From Steromphala cineraria (Eukaryota; Mollusca; Gastropoda; Trochida; Trochidae), in assembly GCA_916613615.1 (NCBI GenBank), contig OU744724.1, positions 23,422,171 to 23,486,170 on the forward strand: a DNA stretch of 64,000 bases, given 5' to 3'. Both the position numbers and the translations under genes were made by a program. This document shows, piece by piece, positions 10,771 through 23,170 of the stretch (position 1 is its first letter; every line of letters begins with the position of its first letter). The notes beneath the pieces were generated by a model. That model did no database searches and was not told the DNA's origin. It saw only the letters and a program-made list of their open reading frames with translations.

Positions 10771-13700
10771 TTATAAGTTAATTTTTGTGAACTTTTTAAA
10801 CACCAACTCTAGAAATAGGATGATGCTTGACAGTACTATTCCTATTCCTGCAGCGTAGAAAATACTCTGAAGCCCGAGTAAATCCACTCGTTTAGAGGAT
10901 TTGTCTGTCTCACATTCAACTCGGGGTTTCCATTTCTTGTACCATTTATCAGGAAGTCCCATTTCATTGATTCGTAGCATCCTGAAAAGTAAAATAAATT
11001 TGACCTGTATCCTTATGACATAATCAAATCATTGCGTTTCATCGCAAGTCCTTAATATTTTTTTCAGTTAATGTCATTTTAATCTGTTTGAATTTTTTGA
11101 TCAATATTATTAATGTTGAGGAACGCTTCTTGGGGTAGCGTTGCGCAATTTTGGTGTTTAAAACCTGATAAGCATATTCAAACAAAGTACGTTGCTATGT
11201 TTAGAAGTCACAGAAGATATGTCTGAAGACTTAAATTGTGTTTTAAGAAATTCCAAGTCTTATTTGTGATGATTGATATTTACGAATTTTATCACCAAGA
11301 GGAAGATACCAAACGAAACGCATCGATGTAATCTATTCATCAGGAGAGATATACAACAGAAAAATTATTGTTTTCCTGAATATTGCACGTCTTTTAAAGG
11401 GGCAGTAGCACGTTGTTTGACAATTTTATATTTTCAAATTTTTACTGATAAGCATATGTATTACTTTGATAGTGTGAAAAATCTATTTTGTACACAAACC
11501 AATCAATGTTTTGAAGATTCACATAAAATCCATTGGCAGCCATTTTTATGTGAACACTTTTAATTCATTTTGTGTAAGAAAAGGAGTCGCATGACTGAAC
11601 TTTACATTATACATTTGATTCATTACTGCTTTATTTAGTTATAATACTTTGTCTTTAGATTGGAACCTTTTATTTTCATTTCCCTGACATCACTTTATAT
11701 TCCCCCTTAAAACGTGCTACTGTCCCTTTAAAGGGGCAGTAGCACGTTTTTAGGGGGAATATAAGGTGATGTCATGAAAATGAAAATTAATGGTTCCAAA
11801 TGAAAGACAATGTATTTAAACTAAATGGAGCAGTAATAATTCAAATATAAAATGTAAAGTTCAGCCATGCGATTCCCTTTTCTTACACAAAATGAATTAA
11901 AGGTGTTCACACAAAAATGGCCGCCAATGGATTTTGTGTAAATCTTCATACTTTGTCCTCTGACTATGGGTGATTGACTTGTGTGATGAGATTTTTTACA
12001 CTGTCAAAATAATACATTTAACATTAACTTACAATTATCAGTGAAAATTTTAAAATATAAAATTATCAAAAAACGTGCTACTGCCCCTTTAAGCTTAAAA
12101 TTTATAGATACCCGGTAATAAATTAAAACCTCTTGGTAGGCCATAAAAAGTCATCTTTTTAAATATTTGCTTTATTAATATTGGTATTGAATACAGAACT
12201 GGAATCGGTTGATGAAAATGGCATGATGAGTTATGAGTATTCACAATGCTGATATAAAAAGCCTTTAGATGGACACAATGTCCACCAAAAAAGGATAATA
12301 TGCATTTTGTGTTTAATACAAGGCTTTTTTTTATTTGACATTTGAATATGCAGCTGCGTACCTTAAGTTTGTGCAAGGATGATGGACTTTTGGTTTTGTT
12401 TGGACGTCAATTATATACTCTCGGAATTGACGAAAGATCAGCCACTGTCGATTACTGTAACTAGTTTGGAATATTCTCTGATGCAAAATTTCGTATTTTG
12501 TCATGATGAAAAAAATATCAACCCGAAGTTTAAAATTTTGATTAAAATATTTCATACCGTTTTCCTAGAAACAATTCAGTTACATTATTTTGAATTAATG
12601 AAAAGGAGCCCATATGACTTGTGTTAAAAGCTGTTGATCACTTATGATGGATTTTGTTGAAAATTGTCAAAGTGTATGGTGTTACTGTAAGGTATGACGT
12701 ACGAATATGTTCACTTACAATACATTTTATTTTCTGTAGTAAAAGTTTGAACATCGTAAGTTTTGTTTTGGCTATACCACGATACCTCAAAGACATTCTA
12801 ACTTACATGATTATTAACTATGATACGCAGGTAAGTGAACAAACTTTAGGTATGAAGCTGCAAACGTTTGCTAAAGTATAGTTACTAAATTGTCCTAGTT
12901 CCTTCTGCACCATACCAGAGGAGGTTAAACCTACGATTTGACCATGGTTATATTTAACTCAAAGAAAATGGGATACATGTGTTTATGATATACACTTTTC
13001 ACTTTCACAAGAGCTCAAATCTCAATAAAGACAACAAACTCACTCTTCCGAGATTAATGCATTGAAGATGCTGTTGTTCTGGAGCCCAAAACTAAAATAG
13101 GATGTCAAGTAATTATCAAGGATGAACTGAATAGAACAATCCTCTGATTGCCAGGAGTTAGCCGTGTCGATATCACCAAGAAATGCATAATATTCTGTAT
13201 CCACCAGTTTTCTGTGCTGCTCCATGTCTAGGCTTAGACTCAATGGATTGTTTTGCATTGCTTCCCATAAACGCTGGTAATCTGCATCTGACGAATTCTA
13301 AACAAAAAAGGTTTTGAACTCTTTAACGTAAGTGAAATGTGTTTATGAAATATATAATAAGAACGTACACCAATTCTAAAGAAAAAGGTTTTGAACTCTT
13401 TAACTTAAGTGAAATGTGTCTATGAAATATATAAAAGGTAAGTACACACCGCAGTTTGGTTTAGATTTGCTTGACATCAAAAAGAAATGTGATGTTTAAA
13501 TTATGGAACTTTTACAATAACACATCTTTTCAGAGGTATAGACAAATCGGTGTCTGGTTAATGCTTTGTTAAAAAATCGTTGTTTTATGAAGGCAAGGGT
13601 AATAAATAGAATTTACACTATCATAACCCCTATCATATTTAACATGTTGTCAATATCTGAAAAAAGCAGAGCAGCCCAGAAAGTTGGGGTTTCGCCTTAC

Positions 13701-16700
13701 CCTGTTCCGCCTTCTACAAAAGTGAACATGTCATTGTAATTCCCAAGAGATGTAAACAATTATACATGTTCATGAGTTCTGAAAAGCTTAATGGGATTAA
13801 GTTATATCCAAATCAGTTGCATATTGCAATAACACAAATCTCAGGTGATCTTGACCTTTGACCTTTAAGGTTACAAAATCAATGAACACTTTTCATTGAG
13901 TATAACAATCATCTATTGATTAAAAGCGTTCATAGTTATAATAAAGCATTTTCGCAAAACCATGCTAAAGTAGTGACCTTGCTGTGACCTTGACCTTGAA
14001 CAGATTGTAGTGAAAATCTTTTCAATTTTTTTTATTCTTCCAACGATGATATATACCAAGTTAGAGCTTCATAGCACAAAAACTTTTCAAGTTATCGCGT
14101 TTACAAGGAATTTTTTAGTGATTGTATAGTTCGTGACCTTGACCTTTGACCTTGAAAGTGAACATGTCATTGTAATTCCCCAGCGATGAAGACACTTATA
14201 CATGTTCATGAGTTCTGAAAAGCTTAATGGGATTAAGTTATATCCAAATAAGTTGCACATTGCAATAACACAAATGTCATGACCTTGACCTTTGACCTTT
14301 AAGGTTACAAAATCAATGAACACTTTTCATTGAGTATAACAATCATCTATTGATTAAAAGCGTTCATAGTTATAATAAAGCATTTTCGCAAAACCATGCT
14401 AAAGTAGTGACCTTGCTGTGACCTTGACCTTGAACAGATTGTAGTGAAAATCTTTTCAATTTTTTGTATTCTTCCAAGGATGATATATACCAAGTTAGAG
14501 CTTCATAGCTCAAAAAATGTTCAAGTTAACGAGTTTACAAGGAATTTTTTAGTGATTTTATAGCTCGTGACCTTGACCTTTGACCTTGAAAGTGAACATG
14601 TCATTGTAATTCCCCAGCGATGTAGACACTTATACATGTTCATGAGTTCTGAAAAGCTTAATGGGATTAAGTTATATCCAAATAAGTTGCACATTGCAAT
14701 AACACAAATCTCCTGACCTTGACCTTTGACCTTCAAGGTTACACAATCAATGAACACTTTTCATTGAGTATAACAATCATCTATTGATTAAAAGTGTTCA
14801 TTGTTAAAATAAAGCATTTTCGGAAAACCATGCTAAAGTAGTGACCTTGCTGTGACTTTGACCTTGGACAGATTGTAGCGAAAACCTTTTCAAAATTGTT
14901 TATTCTTCAAAGGATGATATATACCAAGTTAGAGCTTCATAGCACAAACACTTTTCAAGTTATCGCGTTTACAAGGAAGTTTTTAGTGATTTTATAGCTC
15001 GTGACCTTGACCTTTGACCGTGAAAGTGAACATGTCAAAATCGTTCCCCCGAGGTATAAGCAGTAAGTTATGAATACAAGTTCTGGAAAGCTTAAAAGTT
15101 ATAGCCATTAGTATGAGCGCGGCGGCGGCGGCGGCGGCGGAAACTGCACAAACACTGAAAGCAGCCCCGTCCTTAGACGGGGCTGCTAATAACCACGTTA
15201 ATATACTTTCCCATAACAGATGCGAAGTAGTATAATTCAAGTAGTTCAAATGCTAAGATTTTCATATACAATAATACGTGTTCGCAGAAAGCTTATGATG
15301 GCATTCATTTAAGAATGATCGTGATCCTTTCCTGGGTGGGAACACGTTGATGTAACCAAATGTAAACATGTTTCAAAAAGAAAATATAGGGCGCGTTGTC
15401 CAAACGAGGAAAATTGGAAAATCACATTTGTTAAATATTGATAGAGTACTTAATGTCACAGCAAATGTATATTTTCATGATGATTGACTTGATTTGAAGA
15501 CGTTACCTACATGGAACAATCCTATATATACACTTCCTCCAAGTGTTCCCCACTTATACGTGTCCTGCCGGACCATCTCGGCCAGGGAGGTGAAGGGAAG
15601 TTTCTCTCTCCAGTCTGTGAGGAAGGCAATCAGGTTTCCACTGTACGTGGCTGCTGAGATGACCGTGAAGAGCCACCAACAACACAGGATAGTTCTACCA
15701 GACACTGTGGTTGGAAGGTAAGATCCACCTGTTCAGAAGAGACATGTATTTGTAGTTAAATATTCCATATAGTCTCAGAGGCTTGAACGTGAGATAGTTA
15801 CATGATCTCATACTCCTGTCTGTGACTATAAACTGTGCAGGATCTATAATCAGAGGAACAGTGCAAGGCCTTGTCATATTTTTCAACATGCTTCTTTCAA
15901 TTTTGCCTATGGTCAACAGACTGATTAGTTTAATTATCCCATTTTGTGACAACCTTTTTCAATATTATATGATAACTTTTAAGAATTTTTGTTAATTATG
16001 TCATCATCAATTTTCATCTTCGCAAAATCCTACAATGTCAACACATTATTCATCTGACTGATTACTTTAATTTATATTTGATTTCAAAACTTATTTTTAG
16101 GGGGTGATTTTGTAACAAGGTTCATTTGATGAACGCGTCTGACAAATCTCTTCCAAGCAAAATTTTAAGTGCACCGTATTGTTCTCAACTTACACATGAT
16201 AGCACAGCATAAACTTGAACATAAGAAATAACGAAATGTCATATAATCTGACACCAGCGACATGAATTGGGAATAATCCATACCATTTTAACATACCATT
16301 TGCAGTGAGTGCTCCAAAGTGATTCCATAAGATATCTCCAAATCGTGTTCCTCTTGCAAACCATATTTTGTCTGTCCATACATTGCCAGGGTTGACTTCT
16401 TCCACCACGAACAGTAATACCGTGGAGAGAATGAGGGAGAAGAGAATACAGATGTGGACCTCGGAGCGGAACGGAGCAATCAGAGTCATCCATTTGTTGG
16501 AGTTTGAGTTTGACATCTTCATTATAATCCCTGAGGGTAAATGGAAATATGGGACCGTGAAGTCCATGACAGCCTCTCTTTCTTGGGTGATGCTCAATGG
16601 ACTTACAGCAAAATCAACCCTCTGGAAATAATAAGATTTCTGACACAGCATATTGTGCATAATCAATCTTTTAGCATTTGAATACAGGGTGATAAAAAAG

Positions 16701-19700
16701 AAAAAAATCTGTCGTGGGTCATCCCGTCTCAGTATACGAACGTAACGCTAACTTCACTTAAACTGTACCCTGAGCTTAGATGCTGTAGATGCTAGATTCG
16801 CTCGCGCGGCCCCGACTTGGGATAGAGCCAATCAAATCATTTTCTCGCCACCTTCTCGATACAATTTCAACGGGAAAATGATTTGATTGGCTATATACAA
16901 AGTCGGGCCGCGCAAGCGAATCTAGCTTCTGAGCCCAGGGTACAGTTGAGTGGAGTTAGCGTAACGTTCGTATCCTGAGACAGGATGGTTGTGGGTTTTT
17001 TACTCACTTTATTCGCAAGCAATCCAACTAACCCACTCCAACTTCCATTCTCCGCGGACCCGAATGATCCATCTTCAGGTTCTACAAGTCTGTAGCTAAA
17101 ACGAATCAGATTACATACAAGTTAATGCGCAATGGACAAGATACTTGTTGGATCATTTCCATTTCATGAAACAATTATTGCTTTCTTCGAGAGATAAACA
17201 AGAATACATTATAATATGATATGAAATTACCTTTCCGTTCTGCATAGGACAAACTCAATGGCTTATTCTAAATGTTTTAAAAACCTTAGCAGGCTAATAG
17301 AACACCGACAGACCATTCAGAAAGGTTTCCATTTATGGTTCATACTTTTATTTGAAGTAATGAAATACATTTATTGGAACCAGGATGTTCACGTCCAGCT
17401 GTCAATTCTGAGTTTTTGATGTTTGTGACAATTTTGTCAAACACTTAAATGTCATTTTGTATACACATTTCTATGATAAAGAAGTGTCTCTTCAACATAT
17501 TGCATTTTAACATTCAATTTTGTTAACTTTGTTATTGTTATCACCCAAAACATCTTGCATAACTAAATGAAGGCAATAAGTAATGAAACAAAACAATATT
17601 AATTTCATCGTTTAATATTGCTTTTGATTTTGTAAATGTGAATAGCAGACCTTGATGCTTCACTAGAACAACCAACCTGAAATTCAATACTCGTGATAGT
17701 TCATTAAACAGATCCATACACATCCCTTCATACGTCACAGTTCCATTGTCGATACGCTTTATAACGAACGGAGGCCACTGTAAATATATGTATATTACTT
17801 GAAAATAATCCAGTAAGTGACAGATATTTCAATGACATTCCTCCATGAGGCATCTAAAAATAGGTTAAACATTGTCAGAAGGTACTATTATACAAGTCAC
17901 CACAGATCGAAGGCTAACACTTTATGAAACGTTTTTCCTCGTTATTGAGGAGCAATTTGTCACTGATATAGAAACATGTTTATTTCACAAGTAATGCGTA
18001 TTTACTTTCTCTATTTATCTGGGGTTTTTTTTCGTTCTTTATGAATTCTTTATTAATTGAAGTGTTAATTGAAAATAATGTGGCTGTTCTTATTTTCGCT
18101 TACCTCAAGTGTCGCCACTGTCAATGTTTTCCCACTCAAAATGTTTCTTGTTTTACTGAAGAGTTGTTCTGAAAGCGAGATATTTCCTTTCTTATCTACA
18201 CATCCAACTCGTCTAACCTCCCCTGGTGCTTCCAGTTTATAGATGTTGGTACTGTTGCTCTGCGAAGAAAGTGAGATAAGAATTTTATCGGATTTTAAAA
18301 CATATTTTTTAAAATTATTAACATTTTTATCAGAATGAATATACCCCATATCTTTGTCTGTATCTTATTCTCTTCTTAAGCGAGTCCTTACCTCTGTTGT
18401 TCCAATGAATAAATCAACAATAACAATGTCGCCAGCTGGTATGTTGGTGTCATAGTGAAGAAAATCCGCTGCCGTTGACCCCTCAGTTGGGATAACTAGC
18501 CAGTGTGTCCACCTGAATACCGTTTCTGTTTGTACCAATAAGGCCTGGACATGAACGAAGAAAAGCAATGTATTGCACGATCATTTTTCGAAAGGTTGCA
18601 TCGATGTATATTTCGTAAAAATCATATTTTTACAGCAAGTCGATGGAATAAATAACGCAAATTGTTTGCATGGTCAATTCTCCATTTACTTGGTGGAGTT
18701 CAACTCAAATCAGTGATGGTACCATATGTGTGCATAATTTGGAAGTATGTACAAGATTCACTAACAAACATATCATAGCCACATGTATCAGGTATTATGG
18801 GTCTGTATAGAGAAGCTTGCACGTCCCCTCATAAAAACAAAAACAGAATTGTAAATAAGGAAAATAACAGCAAAACATACCTGATTGAGTACATCCACTA
18901 TGCAATGTACCGGACAAAACATAACAAAATACAATGTTGCAGTGTCCGTCTTGGTGTATACATGACGAAGGGTAGAGTTCAATCCGATACCATTGTCAAT
19001 ATTGAAGAAATAATTATCCAAAGATGATGAAATTAAATCAAAATCTGTAACAGAGAGTTAATTCATTTTTTTTCAACTTGTAACAGTTTAGTCTGCTTAC
19101 TGGCATGCTTATTGGTTAGGTCATAAAGATCAACAAGACGTGTAACAAAACAATTTCCTTTCAGTAAATTTATCTTTTTATAAATTGTGAAAAGTCCTAT
19201 AATTTTTAGTTTCCTGATTTAAGCATTTACTCCATAACAGCGATAACCCTACTAAAAATATCTTGCATCATAATGCATGTTGTAAATGTAAACATTATTT
19301 CTTTGCATAAATGTATTTGGTTAAGGTATTGACATTTCATCGAAAATGCATTACGCTTTCTCCTAAGGGTAGGTCTCCCAAACATTCCTCATGAACACAT
19401 GTAGACATTACTAAGGAAAATTGAACTAAGTTGATGAATATTACATTTAAAAACGAACAAATACTTATGTTTCTCGTGTGTTTTCGAAAGACGAGTATTG
19501 ATTGTTTTACCTCGATAACCAGACAGGTATATGGTAGTTTCTCCTTCAAACATCTGTAATATCTTTTGCAAGCGATGTAGCTCGAGGCGCAACGCCTCCT
19601 TCTCAAAGGTCCTTTCCATTACAGCCTGCGGTGAGACTTTATTGTTGAGCTGATTGAGAAGCTCGTCCTTGAACTCATCGATGATCGAAGTACAGCTGAA

Positions 19701-20235
19701 GTTCTTATAGTTACAATGCACAGAAGGAACATCTTCATCTCTGTTGCACGCTGTTTTAAACAACAAAGGGCCTTCGTTCCAAGATGTTACTGGCAATTTA
19801 AAAATGTTAAGGTAGGTTTATTAAGTCCTTTGATGGTAAAGCTAAATCTCGACTTGAGAGTGTGTTTTCGTCCTGTTTTGGATGTATTGATCAACAGTTA
19901 AAATTCCAAGATGTGGCATTTCACAACTTTTATAGTAAAAATGACTTCATAGACTCGCAATAATGAATAACCAATCATCAATAAATGCATTTGCCATCAC
20001 GGTTCCAATTAGAATAAAAGCCCATGAAAAGCTTTTTCATTGCAAGTGAGGACATATATTTTACCTGTTTTTGCCACTTGAAAGGGGTCATCTGGGTTAC
20101 AAAGCATTGACACATTGAACCATCGGTTGTTCAGTTTCACCCTGCATACAGTTGGTTTGACAGAGCAGTTGTCAGCCAGGGTAATCAGCAGTATTACTGA
20201 AATTGGTTTTATAATTCGTAACAAATAAATTAACA
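10771..20235 (-). CDS. Ionotropic glutamate receptor-like channel (IR-like), 11 exons
   Basis: Exons (minus): 20235-20065, 19789-19511, 19044-18881, 18544-18392, 18259-18104, 17777-17677, 17089-17008, 16621-16297, 15728-15511, 13297-13044, 10981-10771. All joins are GT-AG and keep one frame of about 704 residues. Residues 1-298 are a short N-terminal region starting with a hydrophobic signal-like stretch. S1 begins at WPPFV (about 309) and includes GSAENGSW and SPLSITQERE (Arg384). M1 is about 424-442. The pore is FGALTANGG, with Ala476 at the AMPA Q/R position. M3 is about 490-515 with TYSGNLIAF in place of SYTANLAAF. S2 and M4 (about 668-695) follow. Of the glutamate-contact triad, Arg is kept, Thr is Val544 and Glu is Asp592, which suggests a divergent, perhaps chemosensory, ligand site. 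The first exon has no ATG: a good acceptor precedes TGTTAATT, so an upstream exon ending in A could supply the start. Exon 9 may instead use a donor 4 bases downstream with a shifted acceptor. Confidence 0.88.
11394..11731 (-). mobile_element. TTAA-flanked MITE, copy A (inverted)
   Basis: This copy of a 340-360 bp family has terminal inverted repeats beginning AGGGGCAGTAGCACG and is flanked by TTAA at 11394-11397 and 11728-11731. It lies in the last intron of the receptor gene, in the opposite orientation to copy B, with which it shares one TTAA. TTAA targets are typical of piggyBac-type transposons. Confidence 0.8.
11728..12092 (+). mobile_element. TTAA-flanked MITE, copy B
   Basis: Same family as copy A, here with ends AGGGGCAGTAGCACGTTTTT and its inverted copy, between TTAA at 11728-11731 and 12089-12092. 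The interior includes the shared segment AAAATGGCCGCCAATGGA. It is joined head to head with copy A. Confidence 0.85.
12351..12861. mobile_element. CAGCTGCGTACC inverted-repeat element, copy 1
   Basis: The left end is CAGCTGCGTACCTTAAGTTT and the right end is the inverted AAACTTTAGGTATGAAGCTG. It is the first of four copies of this family in the window (others at 25432, 27364 and 46012). The interior has no coding potential I recognise. It lies in the last intron of the receptor gene. Confidence 0.7.
13722..15110. repeat. Tandem repeat, 426-434 bp unit, about 3 copies
   Basis: The landmark GTGAACATGTCA recurs at 13732, 14158, 14592 and 15026, giving periods of 426, 434 and 434 bases, with few differences between units. 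The array lies in the intron between exons 9 and 10 of the receptor gene. Each unit holds repeated TGACCTTGACCTTTGACCTT motifs, whose reverse complement is AGGTCAAAGGTCA, a DR1 nuclear-receptor element. Perfect DR1 matches start at 13852, 14140, 14286, 14574 and 14720, with a one-mismatch copy at 15008. Confidence 0.85.
15117..15186. repeat. (GCG)n run and GC-rich hairpin closing the tandem array
   Basis: A (GCG)n tract at 15117-15140 is followed at 15161-15186 by GCAGCCCCGT, a short loop and ACGGGGCTGC, a perfect stem. The pair sits at the edge of the 430-bp tandem array and looks like the terminal structure of the mobile repeat that gave rise to it. Confidence 0.6.
16721..16988. mobile_element. 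Inverted-repeat MITE in receptor intron 7
   Basis: About 100 bases at each end are inverted copies, starting from CTCAG.ATACGAACGT.ACGCTAAC, with GATTCGCTCGCGCGGCCCGAC-type sequence and CAATCAAATCATTTTC nearer the centre. It lies between receptor exons 7 and 8 and ends only 20 bases from the donor of exon 7. Confidence 0.7.
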
Positions 20236-22072
20236 CTATGAAGGTTGAGAAAATAATTGATTGATATTTATATTAATATTTCCAAACAGATACAATTATT
20301 TTTCCGTTTTTTTAAATCTATATTCACATAAAGCAATCTCTTTTTTAAGTTTCAAGTCATAGTTTACCAGCGTATTCCGTATTCTTTTTAATATTTTAGA
20401 CTCCAAATGTAAAATGTGATTCCCGAAAGACCGTTTGAAGTTGGTGTAGTTCTATTATGGTGTGTAACGTTCCAAATAATCACTTTCCGACTAACGAAGG
20501 GACATTAGGTAGCAGAGAAACGTTGTATGAATTAAATAAAGAAGTTTCTATCTACAGAGCTAATTTATATCATTTATAATCCCAATTTTGTGATTCTACT
20601 GTTGATACCTCGCACATTCAATATCATATTTAACAAACGGTTTTGTAAACTCTGTGTTTTTGAATTTTAAATTAAATGAAAAAACTATATCATAACTAAT
20701 GAAAATCCCAACATGTTATTTCTTTATCTCTTATATTTGTTGTTGATTACACATGCATAGATATTCATCAATTAAATAAAACATAAGTACATTTTCTGTA
20801 ATTACATTAACAAACATACTTTTGGAAGAATTATATGTAAGAGATTTTATAAAGCGCTTTATCATTCCAAATATAAAACATGAAAACTACTTACTCAGAC
20901 AAATAGTAGCTAAATACGTTTCCACCACCATCCTGCCTCTGATGAGAAATACGTATAGTAACTTTCATCAAAGTGCTTTTTATCAACATCACCTTTCCAT
21001 GTCGAAAATCCATAGAGCTACATCGACTATCACAAATACACAGGGAGCGACAAAGCCTGTTTTTAATTTGTTAGCCGTTAGCTTGGAAGAAGGCAAATAA
21101 CAATTTATAACGTAAACTAGAAAATCAATCAAGGTGATTGATTTGTTTCGTGCATCAACCAATGTAAATAATGAGTATGATGCACAAGAATAAAACGTTA
21201 TGCTATTTGAGGAATCAATTGTGTGATAATAGGCAGCTTAATGGAATGTAAGTAGGCTTTATATCTCCACGTAATAATTCTAATTTACAATGAGTAGTAT
21301 AACAACGAGTAATTGGATATTTCGATGACATTTAAATGGTGCATTAACGAATAATCGAAACGATAAATATAACAACAGCGCAAGGGTACAACAAATCTTT
21401 ATTTTTATTGCTTGCAGGAGGATTACAGTGATACATAAATTCTGAGCCTTGAAGCGATTACTACAGCTCTACGTATACTATGCCAGTTGTAATACCACAT
21501 AATTATCTAGACTTTATATTATAATGACCGTTCAAATTAGCAAGTGTTATTGGCTGAAATATTGCCCAAGCGGCGTTAAGAATTAACTCACTCACTCCCG
21601 AATTACCAAGTTCATGGTATTACTTCCAACATGATCAATTGAATATAATGACAAAAATATCGCCCTTAAACATTGCTGAATTCAGTTACCGTACTGATGG
21701 TTAATCTAATCGATGAAATTTGGAACTACTGTAAAACGGCAAAGTGACACTTATAAATAAATTTAAATCTTACCTTTAAAGTTGTATTCAGTCATTTGAT
21801 GGGCGAAAACGGGTTTCCCAAAGATGTTTCATGTCAACATTTTTTAAGTACTATTGAAATTAGTTCCCAAAGATATCCAGACCATCCAATATCTTTCTAA
21901 ATCAAACTTTAAAATATTATTGTTATCTACTTTATCTACATTGTACATTCTACATATTTGCAGTTTTTCAATACTATTATACTTTATATCACAGGTATTT
22001 CATTGTAGGCTTAAGGCACCCGATCACTCTCATATTTAGTCAATATGCACAAAAATGAACAGACACTTAACC

Positions 22073-22321
22073 GGGGGCGTAGCTCAGTGGTAGAGTGTCC
22101 GCTCGTCACCCGGAAGACCGGGGTTCGATTCCCGGTCGCGTCATACCAAAAAGACGTTAAAAGTTGGGAGTTTTTGCTGTCTTGCTTGACACTCAGCATT
22201 GTAAAGGCAGAACAACGATTTAACTGGCGCTGCACTGTGGCTGCCGGGTGCTTCGGCACAAGAAAAAATTCCAATGTATGTATTTACTGAGGACAATAAA
22301 GTGTTATTATTATTATTATTA
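22073..22321 (+). mobile_element. tRNA-Asp-derived SINE
   Basis: The head (22073-22143) resembles a tRNA: A box GTAGCTCAGTGGTAGAG, an anticodon loop with GTC (Asp) and B box GGGGTTCGATTCC. It is followed by a non-tRNA body and a (TTA)n tail ending at 22321. One T-stem mismatch and the attached body and tail mark it as a SINE and not a functional tRNA gene. Confidence 0.8.
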
Positions 22322-22879
22322 CATCAACGTTACTACAGATCCGGCTCAGGTAGAAGACAGTCATTTGGAAAACATGTTTATAACGTTAATTCAAAAGAGG
22401 TATCTACAGCAAGGTTGCAAACATTCCGCAAGAACGACAACATCGGCACATCTAAAGATTTTGCATAAAACATAAATGACCACCGAAAACCGCATTGGTG
22501 TGATTCATTTCATGCAACAGCAATGCCTTCGCAGTGCAGTTGCATATATTCCTTCAAAAGAAACTATCAATTTATCACCTTAAAAATGATGGTATTTAAA
22601 AAGCAACACGTATTCCTATTAGGCCATTTTCAACACTCTATGTTTTCGGTTTTGCATTACTGTCTTTGATAAGGGCCTTTCCTTACAGTATATCAAGAAT
22701 TATATTCTATGCGATATATGCTGACGGGCAAAAGTATGCATCACGTTTTCTAATCGATATGTAGAAAAACTATGTGTCAACATTCTACTAAAATACCACA
22801 ACACAATGTTTAGTTTGTTTGGGAAAAACACTCGGACATCGCGAAAGTCAGTGCACAGTAACCTGAAGATCACAAACAG

Positions 22880-23170
22880 CATTTATAAGGACTTTTGCGA
22901 GTCCCCAAACAGCCCCAAAGACCGTGACTTTCTGCATTCGAATAACGACGTTTTGCCCTGACATGCCTACTCACGGATATGAATCCTATCGAACACATAT
23001 GAGATCTTGTAAATAGGCAAATCAGAAGTCTAAAGCAATTCCCGACAAATCGACATTGACAGCAGCGAAAGCAAGGGCTCATTGGAGAGTACAACCGCAT
23101 TGTTTGACAACGTCACCGAGGAGACGTTTGCGGGTATGCATCGAGCAGGAGATGGTCAGACCAATTCCCG
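22880..23170 (+). pseudogene. Tc1/mariner transposase remnant
   Basis: The plus strand carries pieces of the C-terminal part of a Tc1/mariner DDE transposase in different frames. One frame reads DFLHSNNDVLP, then after a frameshift comes LTDMNPIEHI, matching the conserved SPDxNPIEHxWD block, with a stop replacing the Trp. Further on, GLIGEYNRI resembles the conserved LxxEWNxI segment. Several stops and frameshifts mean it is long dead. Confidence 0.7.

Noticed and set aside
14087..14757. Two similar 78-codon minus-strand frames
   Set aside because: They are the same chance frame in successive units of the 430-bp tandem repeat, in the middle of a receptor intron.
20822..21100. 92-codon plus-strand frame
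   Set aside because: There are no splice sites, motif or signal peptide, and it lies in AT-rich spacer.
22073..22143. Functional tRNA-Asp gene
   Set aside because: A T-stem mismatch, an attached non-tRNA body and a (TTA)n tail show that it is the head of a SINE.
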